This document shows positions 18,007-26,955 of a DNA stretch of 64,000 nucleotides, one piece after another. The stretch spans positions 248,001 to 312,000 of the forward strand of contig NZ_UYZY01000005.1 of assembly GCF_900626075.1 (NCBI RefSeq), read 5' to 3'. The first letter of the stretch is position 1, and each line of letters starts with the position of its first letter. A program made the position numbers and the translations under genes. This DNA comes from Clostridium transplantifaecale (GTDB lineage Bacteria; Bacillota; Clostridia; Lachnospirales; Lachnospiraceae). The notes under the pieces were generated by a model that ran no database searches, was not told the origin of the DNA, and worked only from the letters and a program-made list of their open reading frames with translations.

Positions 18007-19596
18007 ATGTACCAATGCGAAAGTCAAATCACGATATTTGGCAGGAATCCGATGATTGAAACCGTGCTGGGCCGGCTTGAGCCTATGGAGCATTTTACCC
18101 ATAAAATTGCTGCGGAATCCGCACCGGTGCCTGAATTACTGAAACAAAGCGATGTAGTGATCTGGAATCTGGAAGGGGAAACGCCGCCTTCTGAGATACG
18201 TACGATGTGCAAAGAGGGGGCGGTGCTGGTTTACTGCGCCTGGCATGAGGAAATTGATCATTTTTCATCCCCTGATTTAGAGGCTGCAGATGAATTTTGG
18301 GAGCTGCCGCTGAACGGGGAGCGGGTCAGGATCAGCCTGGCACGTATCATGGAGCGGATTAAGCTCCGCTATGACTTATATATGACACAGACTTATCTGG
18401 ATACGGCTATTGACAGTATCCCGGATATGCTGTGGTTTAAGTCCCTTAAAGGAACCCATGTAAAGGTCAATAAGGCATTTTGCACAGTTGTGGGAAAGAC
18501 AAGGGAGGATGTGACGGGGCGGGATCACTGCTATATTTGGGGAGTTTCCCCGGATGATCTGGAGAACGGAGAGGCGTCCTGCCGAGAGTCTGAGGATGCG
18601 GTAATTAAGGCGCTCCACACACTGCAGTTTACCGAGGCGGTAAAGTGTTCCAGGGGTCTGCGCCAGCTGCGCACCTATAAAACACCGATCCTGGACAGAG
18701 ACGGAAAAACGGTTCTGGGAACCGTTGGAATCGGCCACGATGTCACGGATCTTGTCAATATGAGCGCGGAGATGGAAATTCTTCTCCAGAGTATGCCTTA
18801 TGCAATTCTTTTATGGAATAACTGCGGGAAAATTATTAATGCCAATATGAAGTTTGAGGAATATTTCCATACGGACAGGCAGTCGGTCATTGGACATGAC
18901 TATAATGAGTGGACGGCGCACGCGTTTGAAGAAAGGCATTCAATTAACAGCGAAGGATATGTCGAAGCCAAGGTAAGAATTGAGGACGGTTCCGGCAAGA
19001 TGCTTGAAATCCACGAAAGTTCCATCTACGATGTGTTTCATAATGTGGCCGGAAAGCTGTGTATCTTCCGCGATGTAACGGTGGAACGTGATTTGGAACG
19101 GCAGATACGCCACAGCTCCAATACGGATTTTCTGACCGGGCTTTACAACAGGCGGTGTTTTTACCAGTATATCCATAATAACCGCGGCGATAAGACGGTC
19201 AGCCTGATGTACATTGATCTTGACCGTTTTAAAGAAGTCAATGATACCCGCGGCCATAAGGTGGGGGATGCGGTATTAATGTGCACCGCAAAGATTCTTA
19301 TTGATTTCTTCCCGGATGATTTTGTGGCCAGGCTGGGCGGAGATGAATTCCTGATGGTTCGGCTGGGGGAATGCAGCATCTCCCAATTGGAACAGGAGGC
19401 AGAACAGCTCATTAAAAAGATCCGGGACGATTTTTTCGGGAAGGAAGAAGTCGGCCGTTTATCAGCCAGTATCGGAATTGCCCAGAGCGCTGATCCGGAG
19501 ATGGAAATCGATCTGCTGCTGCAGCGCAGCGACCAGGCCCTCTATCAGGCAAAAAATGAAGGTAAGTCCTGCTACCGAGTCTATCAGGAGAATTAA
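18007..19596 (+). CDS. PAS-PAS-GGDEF diguanylate cyclase with receiver-like N-terminus
   Basis: A soluble 529-residue c-di-GMP synthase. The first 115 residues form an alpha/beta domain (SQITIFGRNPMIETVL, DVVIWNLEG, AVLVYCAWHEE) resembling a receiver without the phospho-acceptor set. Two PAS domains follow (about 125-250, containing PDMLWFKSLKGTHVKVN, and 255-355). The catalytic domain has LTGLYNRRCF, DLDRFKEVNDTRGHKVGD and an intact GGDEF at 444-448. No RxxD inhibitory site precedes it. The start ATG follows GGGGAGG closely. It lies 30 bases after the GGDEF/EAL gene, so the pair probably sets opposing activities in one transcript. Confidence 0.88.
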   Translation: MYQCESQITIFGRNPMIETVLGRLEPMEHFTHKIAAESAPVPELLKQSDVVIWNLEGETPPSEIRTMCKEGAVLVYCAWHEEIDHFSSPDLEAADEFWELPLNGERVRISLARIMERIKLRYDLYMTQTYLDTAIDSIPDMLWFKSLKGTHVKVNKAFCTVVGKTREDVTGRDHCYIWGVSPDDLENGEASCRESEDAVIKALHTLQFTEAVKCSRGLRQLRTYKTPILDRDGKTVLGTVGIGHDVTDLVNMSAEMEILLQSMPYAILLWNNCGKIINANMKFEEYFHTDRQSVIGHDYNEWTAHAFEERHSINSEGYVEAKVRIEDGSGKMLEIHESSIYDVFHNVAGKLCIFRDVTVERDLERQIRHSSNTDFLTGLYNRRCFYQYIHNNRGDKTVSLMYIDLDRFKEVNDTRGHKVGDAVLMCTAKILIDFFPDDFVARLGGDEFLMVRLGECSISQLEQEAEQLIKKIRDDFFGKEEVGRLSASIGIAQSADPEMEIDLLLQRSDQALYQAKNEGKSCYRVYQEN

Positions 19597-19672
19597 TGCG
19601 GTGTAACATCCGGATGCGGCAATGCCGGACGAAGGTTTTCTTCTGTCGGATTTTGTGATATGATAGGGGAAA

Positions 19673-20107
19673 ATGGGAAGGGAGAATATACATACCATGT
19701 ATTTAAATTCAGAAGTGATCAGTGTGATAGTATCCATCGCCGCCGTAATAATCGCGGTATATGTCCTTATAAAGACAAACGGTTCCAGAGAGAGAAATTG
19801 CCGCAGCCTATATCTGTACGAGCAGTATGCCGGGAGCATTGGAAAATGCATTTCAGACAATACGCCCGAAAACAAAAAAGAGTATAAGGTGAATTACTAT
19901 CAGCTGTACGTTTACATCGAGCCCACGCTCAGAACCCAGATGGAAACCATAGACGAACATATGGACGGCGGTGACATGGAGAGCGTAAAGGGCGAGTTAT
20001 CCGAGTTGAGCAAAAAATATGGCGAGATATATGATATTACCCAATTCAGCCCACGGCGGAGAACGCAGAAGGGCAAAGCTTTAATACAGATTAATATCAA
20101 TAAATGA
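19673..20107 (+). CDS. Small single-pass membrane protein, unknown
   Basis: A 144-residue protein not recognised as a known family. One membrane helix lies near the N-terminus (EVISVIVSIAAVIIAVYVLI), and the remainder is a charged cytoplasmic domain with predicted helices and a basic tail (SPRRRTQKGK). ATG at 19673 has AGGGGA just upstream; a second in-frame ATG at 19697 is also possible and would begin closer to the helix. It lies 76 bases after the cyclase gene in the same direction and might belong to the same transcript. Confidence 0.55.
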   Translation: MGRENIHTMYLNSEVISVIVSIAAVIIAVYVLIKTNGSRERNCRSLYLYEQYAGSIGKCISDNTPENKKEYKVNYYQLYVYIEPTLRTQMETIDEHMDGGDMESVKGELSELSKKYGEIYDITQFSPRRRTQKGKALIQININK

Positions 20108-20520
20108 ATGCCTGTGGGCAGGGAACAACAGCGGAATCTGGAAGTAAAAGTGGAAGAAAACTAAATTTTTAAAATATTTTGAAAAAAGTTGTAAAAACCT
20201 GTCACAAAACAAAAATTAAAACGTTTATATAAGGTAGACTTTTCCAGGTCTATCTTATATTCTTTCAAGGAGCCAGGCTTAAACGCCTGGCTTCAACCCT
20301 ATTCTGAGGAGAATTCCATCCTGAACATAATCCATTTTTCATTTGAATTATCTCCTTCAAACATTTCAGGTATACCATGAGCGGTTTATCCGATCCCGGT
20401 TAGAATGAGCAAAAATTTCGATAAATATATTCAAAATAAAGATTAGTTTTATCAAAACGAATCCTGTATAATGAAAGCAAACGGCAAAATAAAAAATTCC
20501 GGCCGTCAGGAGGTTGGGTT
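20108..20520 (+). other. Intergenic region with hairpins and possible promoter
   Basis: AGCCAGGC (20271-20278) pairs with GCCTGGCT (20285-20292), and an AGGTAGAC/GTCTATCT-type stem lies just before it; neither has a strong T-run. A TATAAT at 20467-20472 with TTAGTT 18 bases upstream may be the promoter of the methyltransferase gene. No coding region is supported. Confidence 0.45.
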
Positions 20521-21282
20521 ATGGATCTCAAATGGAACGCGGATAAATATACACAGGACTTTTCATTTGTGCACGAATATGGCAATGACGTCATTAAACT
20601 GATTGACATGGAGAACAGGACATCCGTACTGGATTTAGGATGCGGAAACGGAGCTCTTACAAACAGGCTGGCAGAGCTGGGGTTAAATGCAACCGGCCTG
20701 GATGCTTCTCCCGAACTGCTTAAAATCGCCGGGGAAACTTATCCAGAGCTTACTTTTTACCAGGGAGATGCGTCCGATTTTACACTTCCGGAAAAGGTAG
20801 ATATCGTCTTTTCCAATGCGGTGCTTCACTGGATTGCCGAAGAAAAACAGACGGATGTGCTGCGCTGTGTGTACCGGGCGCTGAAAGACAACGGGCAGTT
20901 TGTCTTTGAATTTGGAGGATGCGGAAATAATGTCCTGATTCACGAGGCGCTCAGGCAGGCTTTTACAGACAGGGAACTTGCTTACAAAATGCCTTTTTAT
21001 TTCCCTACCATCGGCGAATATGCCTCTTTGCTTGAAAAAACCGGCTTTAAAGTGGTTTACGCCGTATTATTTGACAGACCAACCGAACTGAAGGGGGACG
21101 ACGGGCTGTATGACTGGATTGACATGTTTATAAAGACTCCCTTTGACGGAGCGGATAAAGAGGTGAGAAGTGAAATCATCAGTGATGCGGTGGAACGGCT
21201 GAAGGAAAAGCTGTACCGTGAAGGAAAATGGTATTCGGACTATGTCAGAATAAGATGTAAGGCGGTAAAGGATAAAGGTTAA
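20521..21282 (+). CDS. Class I SAM-dependent methyltransferase
   Basis: A 253-residue cytoplasmic enzyme that transfers a methyl group from S-adenosylmethionine. Motif I is SVLDLGCGNGALT (35-47), followed by the acidic ribose contact (GLDAS), the QGDASDF segment and FSNAVLHWI as motif IV. The overall pattern is close to trans-aconitate 2-methyltransferase-like proteins, but that label is often loose and the acceptor cannot be predicted here. GGAGGTTGGGTT precedes the ATG. It stands alone, 128 bases ahead of the xylulokinase gene. Confidence 0.85.
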   Translation: MDLKWNADKYTQDFSFVHEYGNDVIKLIDMENRTSVLDLGCGNGALTNRLAELGLNATGLDASPELLKIAGETYPELTFYQGDASDFTLPEKVDIVFSNAVLHWIAEEKQTDVLRCVYRALKDNGQFVFEFGGCGNNVLIHEALRQAFTDRELAYKMPFYFPTIGEYASLLEKTGFKVVYAVLFDRPTELKGDDGLYDWIDMFIKTPFDGADKEVRSEIISDAVERLKEKLYREGKWYSDYVRIRCKAVKDKG

Positions 21283-21410
21283 AGAGACAGATAACAAAAC
21301 TGTAAGTGCAGAAAAAGGCAAAGCGGGTTCACAGAAAAAATATGATTGCATTTTAAACAAGATGTGAAGAAGATGAGCAGATATGCCTGACACGCAGGGA
21401 GGAATAAAAG

Positions 21411-22892
21411 ATGGCATCCATACTGGGAATTGATATCGGGACATCGGGAACAAAAGTTATGCTGCTGGACGAAAAGACAGGTGTCCTAGGAGTGGAGAGC
21501 GAGAAGTACGATGTTTCCATACCTCAGATCGGGTATTCGGAACAGGAGCCGGATTTGTGGTGGGAGGCTGTGCTGGCCTGTCTATCCCGCCTCGGGGAGA
21601 AGCACGGCAGGTATTTTGAAGCGGTCTCTGCCGTGGGATTTTCAGGGCAGATGCACGGTCTTGTGATGACAGACAGAAACGGCCGTCCGATTCGACCTGC
21701 CATCCTGTGGCAGGATCAGCGCTCGGGGGAAGAGTGTCTGGAGCTTGAAGAACGGATCCCGGAGCGGATCCGAACGGACAGCCTGCGCAACAGAATTTTT
21801 CCCGGATTTGCACTGCCGTCGCTTTGCTGGGTGAAAAAGCACGAACCGGAATGTTTTGACAGAATTTACAAAGTCATGCAGCCGAAAGATTATATCCGTT
21901 ATAAGATGACCGGCTTATTTGGTGCGGAGGCCACAGATGCATCGGCTTCGCTGATGTTTGATATCGTAAAACGCGATTGGGCCTGGGAACTTCTCGGCTT
22001 GTGCGGCCTGCCGGAAGAAATCTTCCCGAAGTGCAGCGAGTCGGGTGCGGTTCAGGGACGGATAAGCCGCGAATGTGCTGCGCAGACGGGACTCGGTGAG
22101 TCGGTGCAGGTCATCTTCGGCCTGGGAGATCAACAGGCCCAAAGCATAGGGAACGGAGTGTTTAAAGAGGGTACCTTTATCTGTAATATCGGAACCGGGG
22201 GACAGGTATCTGCTTTTTCCAAAAATCCGGTCTACGACCCGTCGTTCCGGACCCAGACTTTCTGCCACGGCGTGAACGGGGGTTATACCATATACGGCGC
22301 GGTCCTGAACGCCGGGATGTCCCTCAAATGGCTGAAAGACAACATTCTGAAAGTGGAAGGCTTCGACATGCTGAATGCAATGGCAGGGGAGGTTCCCGCG
22401 GGAAGCGAGGGCCTGATTTTCCTGCCTTATCTGACAGGGGAACGGACTCCGCATATGGATACCCATGCCAGAGGGATGTTTTTCGGCCTCCATCTGGCCC
22501 ACACGGGAAAACATATGGCGCGGTCCGTTATGGAGGGCGTAACCTTCGCGCTGCGTGACTGCATGGAAATTCTGGAACAGACGGGAAACCGCTGCGACCG
22601 GATCATATCCTCCGGAGGCGGGGCATCAAGTCCCGTGTGGCTGCAGATTCAGGCAGACATATTAGGAAAAGAGATTTTTGTCAGCAGTGTAACGGAGCAG
22701 GCCTGTCTCGGCGCCTGTCTTCTGGCCGGTGTGTCCGCGGGCCTGTTTACCGGCCTGGAGGAAGCCGCCGCACGGTTTGTGTCGATGAAGAAAGAGACAT
22801 ACAAACCGATTCCGGAAAACGTCCTGCTTTATGACCGGATTTATTCGTCATATCGGAGTCTGTACGGCAGAACGGCGGATTTAGTTGTCTAG
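21411..22892 (+). CDS. xylB: Xylulokinase
   Basis: A 493-residue FGGY-family sugar kinase that phosphorylates D-xylulose to xylulose 5-phosphate for the pentose phosphate pathway. The N-terminal ATPase fold begins GIDIGTSGTK, with GFSGQMHG and the substrate-binding WQDQR segment typical of xylulokinase. The C-terminal half has IGTGGQVSAF, PYLTGERTPHMD and the adenosine-binding ISSGGGASSPVW. The length and motifs fit XylB rather than glycerol or gluconate kinase, though ribulokinase-like variants exist. ATG follows GGAGGAAT. No xylose isomerase, transporter or repressor lies beside it, so regulation is not evident here. Confidence 0.88.
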   Translation: MASILGIDIGTSGTKVMLLDEKTGVLGVESEKYDVSIPQIGYSEQEPDLWWEAVLACLSRLGEKHGRYFEAVSAVGFSGQMHGLVMTDRNGRPIRPAILWQDQRSGEECLELEERIPERIRTDSLRNRIFPGFALPSLCWVKKHEPECFDRIYKVMQPKDYIRYKMTGLFGAEATDASASLMFDIVKRDWAWELLGLCGLPEEIFPKCSESGAVQGRISRECAAQTGLGESVQVIFGLGDQQAQSIGNGVFKEGTFICNIGTGGQVSAFSKNPVYDPSFRTQTFCHGVNGGYTIYGAVLNAGMSLKWLKDNILKVEGFDMLNAMAGEVPAGSEGLIFLPYLTGERTPHMDTHARGMFFGLHLAHTGKHMARSVMEGVTFALRDCMEILEQTGNRCDRIISSGGGASSPVWLQIQADILGKEIFVSSVTEQACLGACLLAGVSAGLFTGLEEAAARFVSMKKETYKPIPENVLLYDRIYSSYRSLYGRTADLVV

Positions 22893-23066
22893 CCGAGCTC
22901 TAAGTCCTCCTCTAAGATGGCGTCCGAGTCATATGAATGATTCTTCAGGCCGGGTCGGAATGGATCGCGATCGTCCCGGCTGCGTTCTTCGTTCTCAATC
23001 ATCCCCCCTTAAGCATATTGCATTTTTAGGAATTCAGTGGTAGGATATAAAACATATCGAGTTAAG
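22893..23066 (+). other. Intergenic region upstream of the riboswitch
   Basis: A GC-rich hairpin (GCCGGG with CCCGGC, about 22952-22981) may mark the end of the xylulokinase transcript. The region just before the aptamer is AT-rich and must carry the promoter of the cobalamin operon, but no box is clear enough to place. Confidence 0.4.
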
Positions 23067-23253
23067 AACATCCGGTGCCGTTGTCCGTGTTTTGCGGATA
23101 GCGGGTAATAGGGAAACAGGTGAAAAACCTGTGCGATCTCGTCACTGTGAGTAAGGAGCGCGCAATCTGCGTTATGTATGGCCACTGATCCGGGTTGGAT
23201 TGGGAAGGCGATTGCGTGTGCTGATGTACAAGTCAGGAAACCTGCCGGATGTT
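23067..23253 (+). promoter_or_regulatory. Cobalamin (adenosylcobalamin-type) riboswitch aptamer
   Basis: The conserved B12-riboswitch elements occur in order: closing stem AACATCCGG (23067-23075) pairing with CCGGATGTT (23245-23253); GGTGCC; TAATAGGGAA; CAGGTGAAAAACCTGTGC; CACTGTGAGTAAGGAG; GCCACTG with GGGAAGGCG; and the B12 box AGTCAGGAAACCTGCC (23231-23246). The 280 bases between the aptamer and the first start codon form the expression platform. There TGCATCCTGC (near 23364) and GATGCAGGGT (near 23400) are complementary and could switch structures. B12 binding normally turns such operons off, so the downstream genes should rise when corrinoid is scarce. Confidence 0.95.
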
Positions 23254-23533
23254 GGTACAGGAATAAACTTCCAAATCACGAGCAATTGGTTGTGCCGATT
23301 TACGGTTTTCAGGCCGCGAATCTCTGACTCAGACGGGAAAAAATCTTTTGCACCGGGGAAAATGCATCCTGCGGTGTGAACAACCGTGCATGTTTCTATG
23401 ATGCAGGGTGATTTAGTGCCGCGTATTTGTGCGTGAGTGCCGCCGGTTTGAGATTCCATCAGAGGATGATGGCATATTCCTATACCTTCTATATTCCGAT
23501 ATCGTGTTGCAGAAAAAAAGGAGGATAAGGAAC

Positions 23534-24565
23534 ATGAAGATCAAAAAACTGGTGGCATTATTTGCATTTGCAGCTTTGTCGGCCGCAGTGGTGACAGGCT
23601 GTTCAAGCGGGCAGAAGGAAACGGCCGCGGACGTGACGGCGGAGACTGCGGAGGAGACCGCCACTGAGGAGGCTGCGGCCGCGGAGGAGACAGTGGAAGC
23701 GGAAGAAGAGGACGAAGAGAATTATGATACGGGGGATGCATCATTGGATAATGCCAGAAATCAGGATGGAATTGGTGAGAACGAACTTATGGTAGTCAGT
23801 TTTGGCACAAGCTACAATGACAGCAGACGTCTCACCGTAGGGGCAATCGAGAATGCAATGGAAAATGCATTTCCAGATTATTCCGTAAGAAGAGGTTTTA
23901 CAAGCCAGATTATCATCGACCATGTTAAATCACGCGATAACATTGCTATCGACAATGTGGGCGAAGCGCTCGGCCGCGCGGTAGATAACGGAGTTAAGAA
24001 CCTTGTGATTCAGCCTACTCATCTGATGAATGGCCTGGAATATACCGATCTTGTCAACGAGGTGGCTGAGTATTCCGATTCGTTTGAGAAAGTCGCAATA
24101 GGAGAACCGTTACTCACTTCCGATGATGATTTCAAAGCAGTTATCAAAGCTGTCACAGAGGCAACCGCTGAGTATGATGACGGAGAAACAGCCATCTGTT
24201 TCATGGGCCACGGCACGGAAGCGGATTCCAATCAGGTATATGCGAAGATGCAGGATATGCTGACGGAATCGGGATATAAGAATTACTTTGTAGGCACCGT
24301 AGAGGCAGCGCCAAGTCTGGATGACGTCCTTGGGGCAGTCAAGAAGGGTGAATACAAAAAGGTGGTTTTAGAGCCTCTTATGATAGTTGCAGGCGATCAC
24401 GCCAACAACGATATGGCAGGCGACGAGGAAGGTTCCTGGAAAACGGCGTTTGAGGGCGCAGGTTATGAAGTGACCTGCCTTGTCCGCGGACTCGGTGAGA
24501 TGGAGCCGATTCAGCAGCTTTTTGTAGAGCATGCAAAGGCAGCAGTGGACAGCCTGAATAAGTAA
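23534..24565 (+). CDS. cbiK: Exported CbiK-like cobaltochelatase lipoprotein
   Basis: A 343-residue protein: signal peptide with lipobox VTGC (Cys23), an extremely acidic linker (about 30-65, mostly Ala/Glu/Thr), then a full CbiK domain. The three residues known to matter in CbiK chelatases are present: His163 (PTHLMNG), Glu191 (IGEPLL) and His226 (MGHGTEAD). Cytoplasmic CbiK inserts cobalt into sirohydrochlorin; this one is anchored outside the cell, where that precursor is not made. It may capture cobalt, metallate or strip an external tetrapyrrole, or bind ligand for the ABC transporter. Periplasmic CbiK relatives are known in Desulfovibrio. The start ATG lies nine bases after GGAGG; a longer in-frame reading upstream overlaps the riboswitch platform. 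It is first in the B12-riboswitch operon. Confidence 0.87.
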   Translation: MKIKKLVALFAFAALSAAVVTGCSSGQKETAADVTAETAEETATEEAAAAEETVEAEEEDEENYDTGDASLDNARNQDGIGENELMVVSFGTSYNDSRRLTVGAIENAMENAFPDYSVRRGFTSQIIIDHVKSRDNIAIDNVGEALGRAVDNGVKNLVIQPTHLMNGLEYTDLVNEVAEYSDSFEKVAIGEPLLTSDDDFKAVIKAVTEATAEYDDGETAICFMGHGTEADSNQVYAKMQDMLTESGYKNYFVGTVEAAPSLDDVLGAVKKGEYKKVVLEPLMIVAGDHANNDMAGDEEGSWKTAFEGAGYEVTCLVRGLGEMEPIQQLFVEHAKAAVDSLNK

Positions 24566-24607
24566 TAACGGAAACTGGAATAAGAGAAATAAATCAGGAA
24601 GAAAAAC

Positions 24608-24641
24608 GGGCGGTCGGGATATTTTACTGATCGCCCTTTTA
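24608..24641 (+). terminator. Hairpin with T-run inside the cobalamin operon
   Basis: GGGCGGTC (24608-24615) pairs with GATCGCCC (24629-24636) with one wobble, followed by TTTT. It lies between the chelatase and the next lipoprotein gene and would reduce transcription of the transporter part relative to the chelatase. Confidence 0.7.
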
Positions 24642-24655
24642 AAGGTGGAAGACAG

Positions 24656-25633
24656 ATGAGAATTCAGAGAAAAGGGTGGCCGGCGGCGTTTCTGGCTCTG
24701 TGCCTCCTGACGGCAGGCTGCGGTTCCAAAACACCGGCCGCAGATGCGGGAAAGATGGTATCAGAGACGGTGGGATCCGGCGCGGATGAAAGTAAAAGCT
24801 CCGGCGGGGAGACACTGGGAGAATCCGGCGCAGCGTCGGAACAGGGAGATGACAGACTTGCCTCGGCTCAGGAGACCGGCAGTCAGATAGACGTTGTGCA
24901 GGCCGGAATGGAGCCCGTTTACGGCAGCGAAGTAAAGGACGGCGTTTACTTTGTAAAGGTGGATTCCAGTTCCAGCATGTTCCGGATTGAGGAATGTGAG
25001 CTTACGGTAAAAGAGGGCGCGATGAGCGCGGTGATGTCCATGAGCGGAACCGGATACTCGAAGGTATATTTGGGAACGGGAGAGAAGGCCGTAAAGGCGT
25101 CGGAGGAAGACTATATTCCGTACACGGAGCTTGCGGACGGAACCAACACATTTGAAATTCCGGTTAAGGCCCTGGATATGGGGATTGACTTAAGCGCATT
25201 CAGTAAAAGGAAGGAAAAATGGTATGACCGTGTCCTGGTGTTCCGTGCCGATTCCCTTCCGTCCGCTGCGTTTGCGGACGGGAAGATTGCCACGGTGGAG
25301 AGCCTTAAGCTCACAGACGGAAATTATACGGCGGCTGTTACCCTGGACGGCGGCTCCGGCAGGGCGTCTGTGGAATCTCCGGCCGCTGTCCGGGTGGAGA
25401 ACGGCAAGGCCTTTGCAACGGTTGTCTGGGGCAGTTCCAATTATGATTACATGAAGGTGGACGGCGTGAAATACGAGCTGAAAAATAAAGAAGGAAATTC
25501 AACTTTCGAAATTCCCATCGGAGGCTTCGACTGGAAAATAGCGGTCATTGCGGACACGATAGCCATGAGTGAGCCTCACGAGATTGAATATACGCTGACC
25601 TTTGATTCCTCCACTCTGAAAAAGGCTGAATAA
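24656..25633 (+). CDS. Lipoprotein with two repeated beta-rich domains, metal/tetrapyrrole uptake operon
   Basis: A 325-residue exported lipoprotein (LTAGC, Cys22) with a Ser/Gly/Glu-rich linker to about residue 85. Two similar domains follow. Both contain a lysine-valine-tyrosine or tyrosine-aspartate core (YSKVYLGTGEKAV; YDYMKVDGVKYEL) and then FEIPV or FEIPI, so one is probably a duplication of the other. The layout recalls NEAT-like haem-binding modules, but I cannot assign the family with confidence. Its stop overlaps the start of the binding-protein gene (TAATG), so the two are translated together. A role as surface receptor or relay handing a corrinoid, haem or metal ligand to the binding protein is inferred. 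Confidence 0.7.
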   Translation: MRIQRKGWPAAFLALCLLTAGCGSKTPAADAGKMVSETVGSGADESKSSGGETLGESGAASEQGDDRLASAQETGSQIDVVQAGMEPVYGSEVKDGVYFVKVDSSSSMFRIEECELTVKEGAMSAVMSMSGTGYSKVYLGTGEKAVKASEEDYIPYTELADGTNTFEIPVKALDMGIDLSAFSKRKEKWYDRVLVFRADSLPSAAFADGKIATVESLKLTDGNYTAAVTLDGGSGRASVESPAAVRVENGKAFATVVWGSSNYDYMKVDGVKYELKNKEGNSTFEIPIGGFDWKIAVIADTIAMSEPHEIEYTLTFDSSTLKKAE

Positions 25634-26913
25634 TGAGAATGAAAAAATATTTATCCATTTTTGTAATGGGGGCGCTTTTGTGCTTTGCCTGCGGCTGCTC
25701 TTCACCGGGTGGGACAGTGTCCGGAACGGCCCGGGGGCAGTCCGCCGCAGAAGAGGCATCCGCAGGCCAGACCGATGCGGAAGGGCCATCTTCAGGGCAG
25801 ACCGATGCAGAAGGAGTATCTTCAGAACGGACAGCCGCGGAACAGGCCGGTTTTCAGGAGGAACGCTTAAACAATCTGAAGTTCGATCACAGCATGGAGC
25901 TTCTCTATGCGGATCAGTTTTCCGTGGACTATTATGAGGGCGGGTTCATTCTGATTTCAATCAGGAACAGCGGCCGTTTTCTCGTTGTACCGGAGTATTG
26001 TGAGCCTCCGGCCGCTCTTCCTGATGACGTGACGGTGCTCAGGCAGCCGCTTGAAAACATTTATCTGGCGGCCACCTCGGCAATGGATTTGTTCCGCAGC
26101 CTGGATGCCGTCGATCGGATAACACTCTCCGCTCTGGATGTCTCCGGCTGGTATATCGGGGAGGCGAGAGAAGCGCTGGAAGAGGGAAGGATGTTTTATG
26201 CAGGCAAATACCGCACGCCGGATTATGAACTGATTCTTTCCAAATCATGCGGCCTGGCGGTGGAATCTACGATGATTAACCATTCCCCCGAGGTGAAAGA
26301 ACAGCTTGAAAAACTGGGAATCCCCGTTCTGGTGGAACGTTCCAGCTATGAGAGCCATCCTCTGGGAAGGATGGAGTGGATGAAACTTTATGGGGCTCTG
26401 CTGGGAAAAGAGGAACTGGCGGAGGCGCGTTTCGACGAACAGATGGAGCATCTGGCCGGTGTGTTGGAACAAAAAAACACAGGGAAAACAGTGGCATTTT
26501 TCTATATCAGCTCAAACGGATATGTGAATGTGCGTAAACCGGGGGATTACGTGGCACGTATGATAGATATGGCGGGGGGAACCTATGTCCCTCAGAATAT
26601 CAAGACGGATCAAAACGCACTGTCCACAATGAACATGCAGATGGAGGCGTTTTATGCCGCGGCGAAAGAGGCGGACTATATTATCTACAACAGCGCCATT
26701 GACGGTGAGATTAAATCCGTCGATGAGCTTCTTGCAAAAAGCGGACTTCTGGCGGATTTCAAGGCCGTGAAAGAAGGGCATGTATGGTGCACGGAGAAAA
26801 ACATGTTCCAGGAAACCACGGGTCTGGGAGATATGATAGTGGACATTCACACAATACTGACCGAAGACAGTCCGGAACCAGACAAAATGACATACATATA
26901 CAGGCTCAAATAG
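25633..26913 (+). CDS. ABC transporter substrate-binding lipoprotein, BtuF/FepB type
   Basis: A 426-residue lipoprotein (FACGC, Cys22) of the helical-backbone binding-protein class used for cobalamin, haem and siderophores. After a linker with an imperfect repeat (GQTDAEGPSS, GQTDAEGVSS) the mature domain has FLVVPEY and VTVLRQPLENIYLAATSAMD near its start, SYESHPLGRMEWMKLYGALLG in the middle and IDMAGGTYVPQNI later, all typical of the family. It collects the ligand outside the cell and delivers it to the permease encoded next. Its start codon overlaps the preceding stop by one base. Control by the cobalamin riboswitch makes a corrinoid or cobalt-related ligand the best guess; haem is an alternative. 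Confidence 0.83.
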   Translation: MRMKKYLSIFVMGALLCFACGCSSPGGTVSGTARGQSAAEEASAGQTDAEGPSSGQTDAEGVSSERTAAEQAGFQEERLNNLKFDHSMELLYADQFSVDYYEGGFILISIRNSGRFLVVPEYCEPPAALPDDVTVLRQPLENIYLAATSAMDLFRSLDAVDRITLSALDVSGWYIGEAREALEEGRMFYAGKYRTPDYELILSKSCGLAVESTMINHSPEVKEQLEKLGIPVLVERSSYESHPLGRMEWMKLYGALLGKEELAEARFDEQMEHLAGVLEQKNTGKTVAFFYISSNGYVNVRKPGDYVARMIDMAGGTYVPQNIKTDQNALSTMNMQMEAFYAAAKEADYIIYNSAIDGEIKSVDELLAKSGLLADFKAVKEGHVWCTEKNMFQETTGLGDMIVDIHTILTEDSPEPDKMTYIYRLK

Positions 26914-26919
26914 CAGGCC

Positions 26920-26933
26920 GCAGACATGTCTGC
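26920..26933. repeat. Perfect palindrome between binding-protein and permease genes
   Basis: GCAGACATGTCTGC is a perfect 14-base palindrome flanked by GGCC and CGGCC that extend the stem. It sits just before the permease ribosome-binding site and may tune expression or protect the upstream message. Confidence 0.5.
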
Positions 26934-26955
26934 CGGCCAAATAGGAGTTTAACAT

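Noticed and set aside
21915..22514. 199-codon minus-strand frame
   Set aside because: Shadow of the xylulokinase gene; sense strand carries all kinase motifs.
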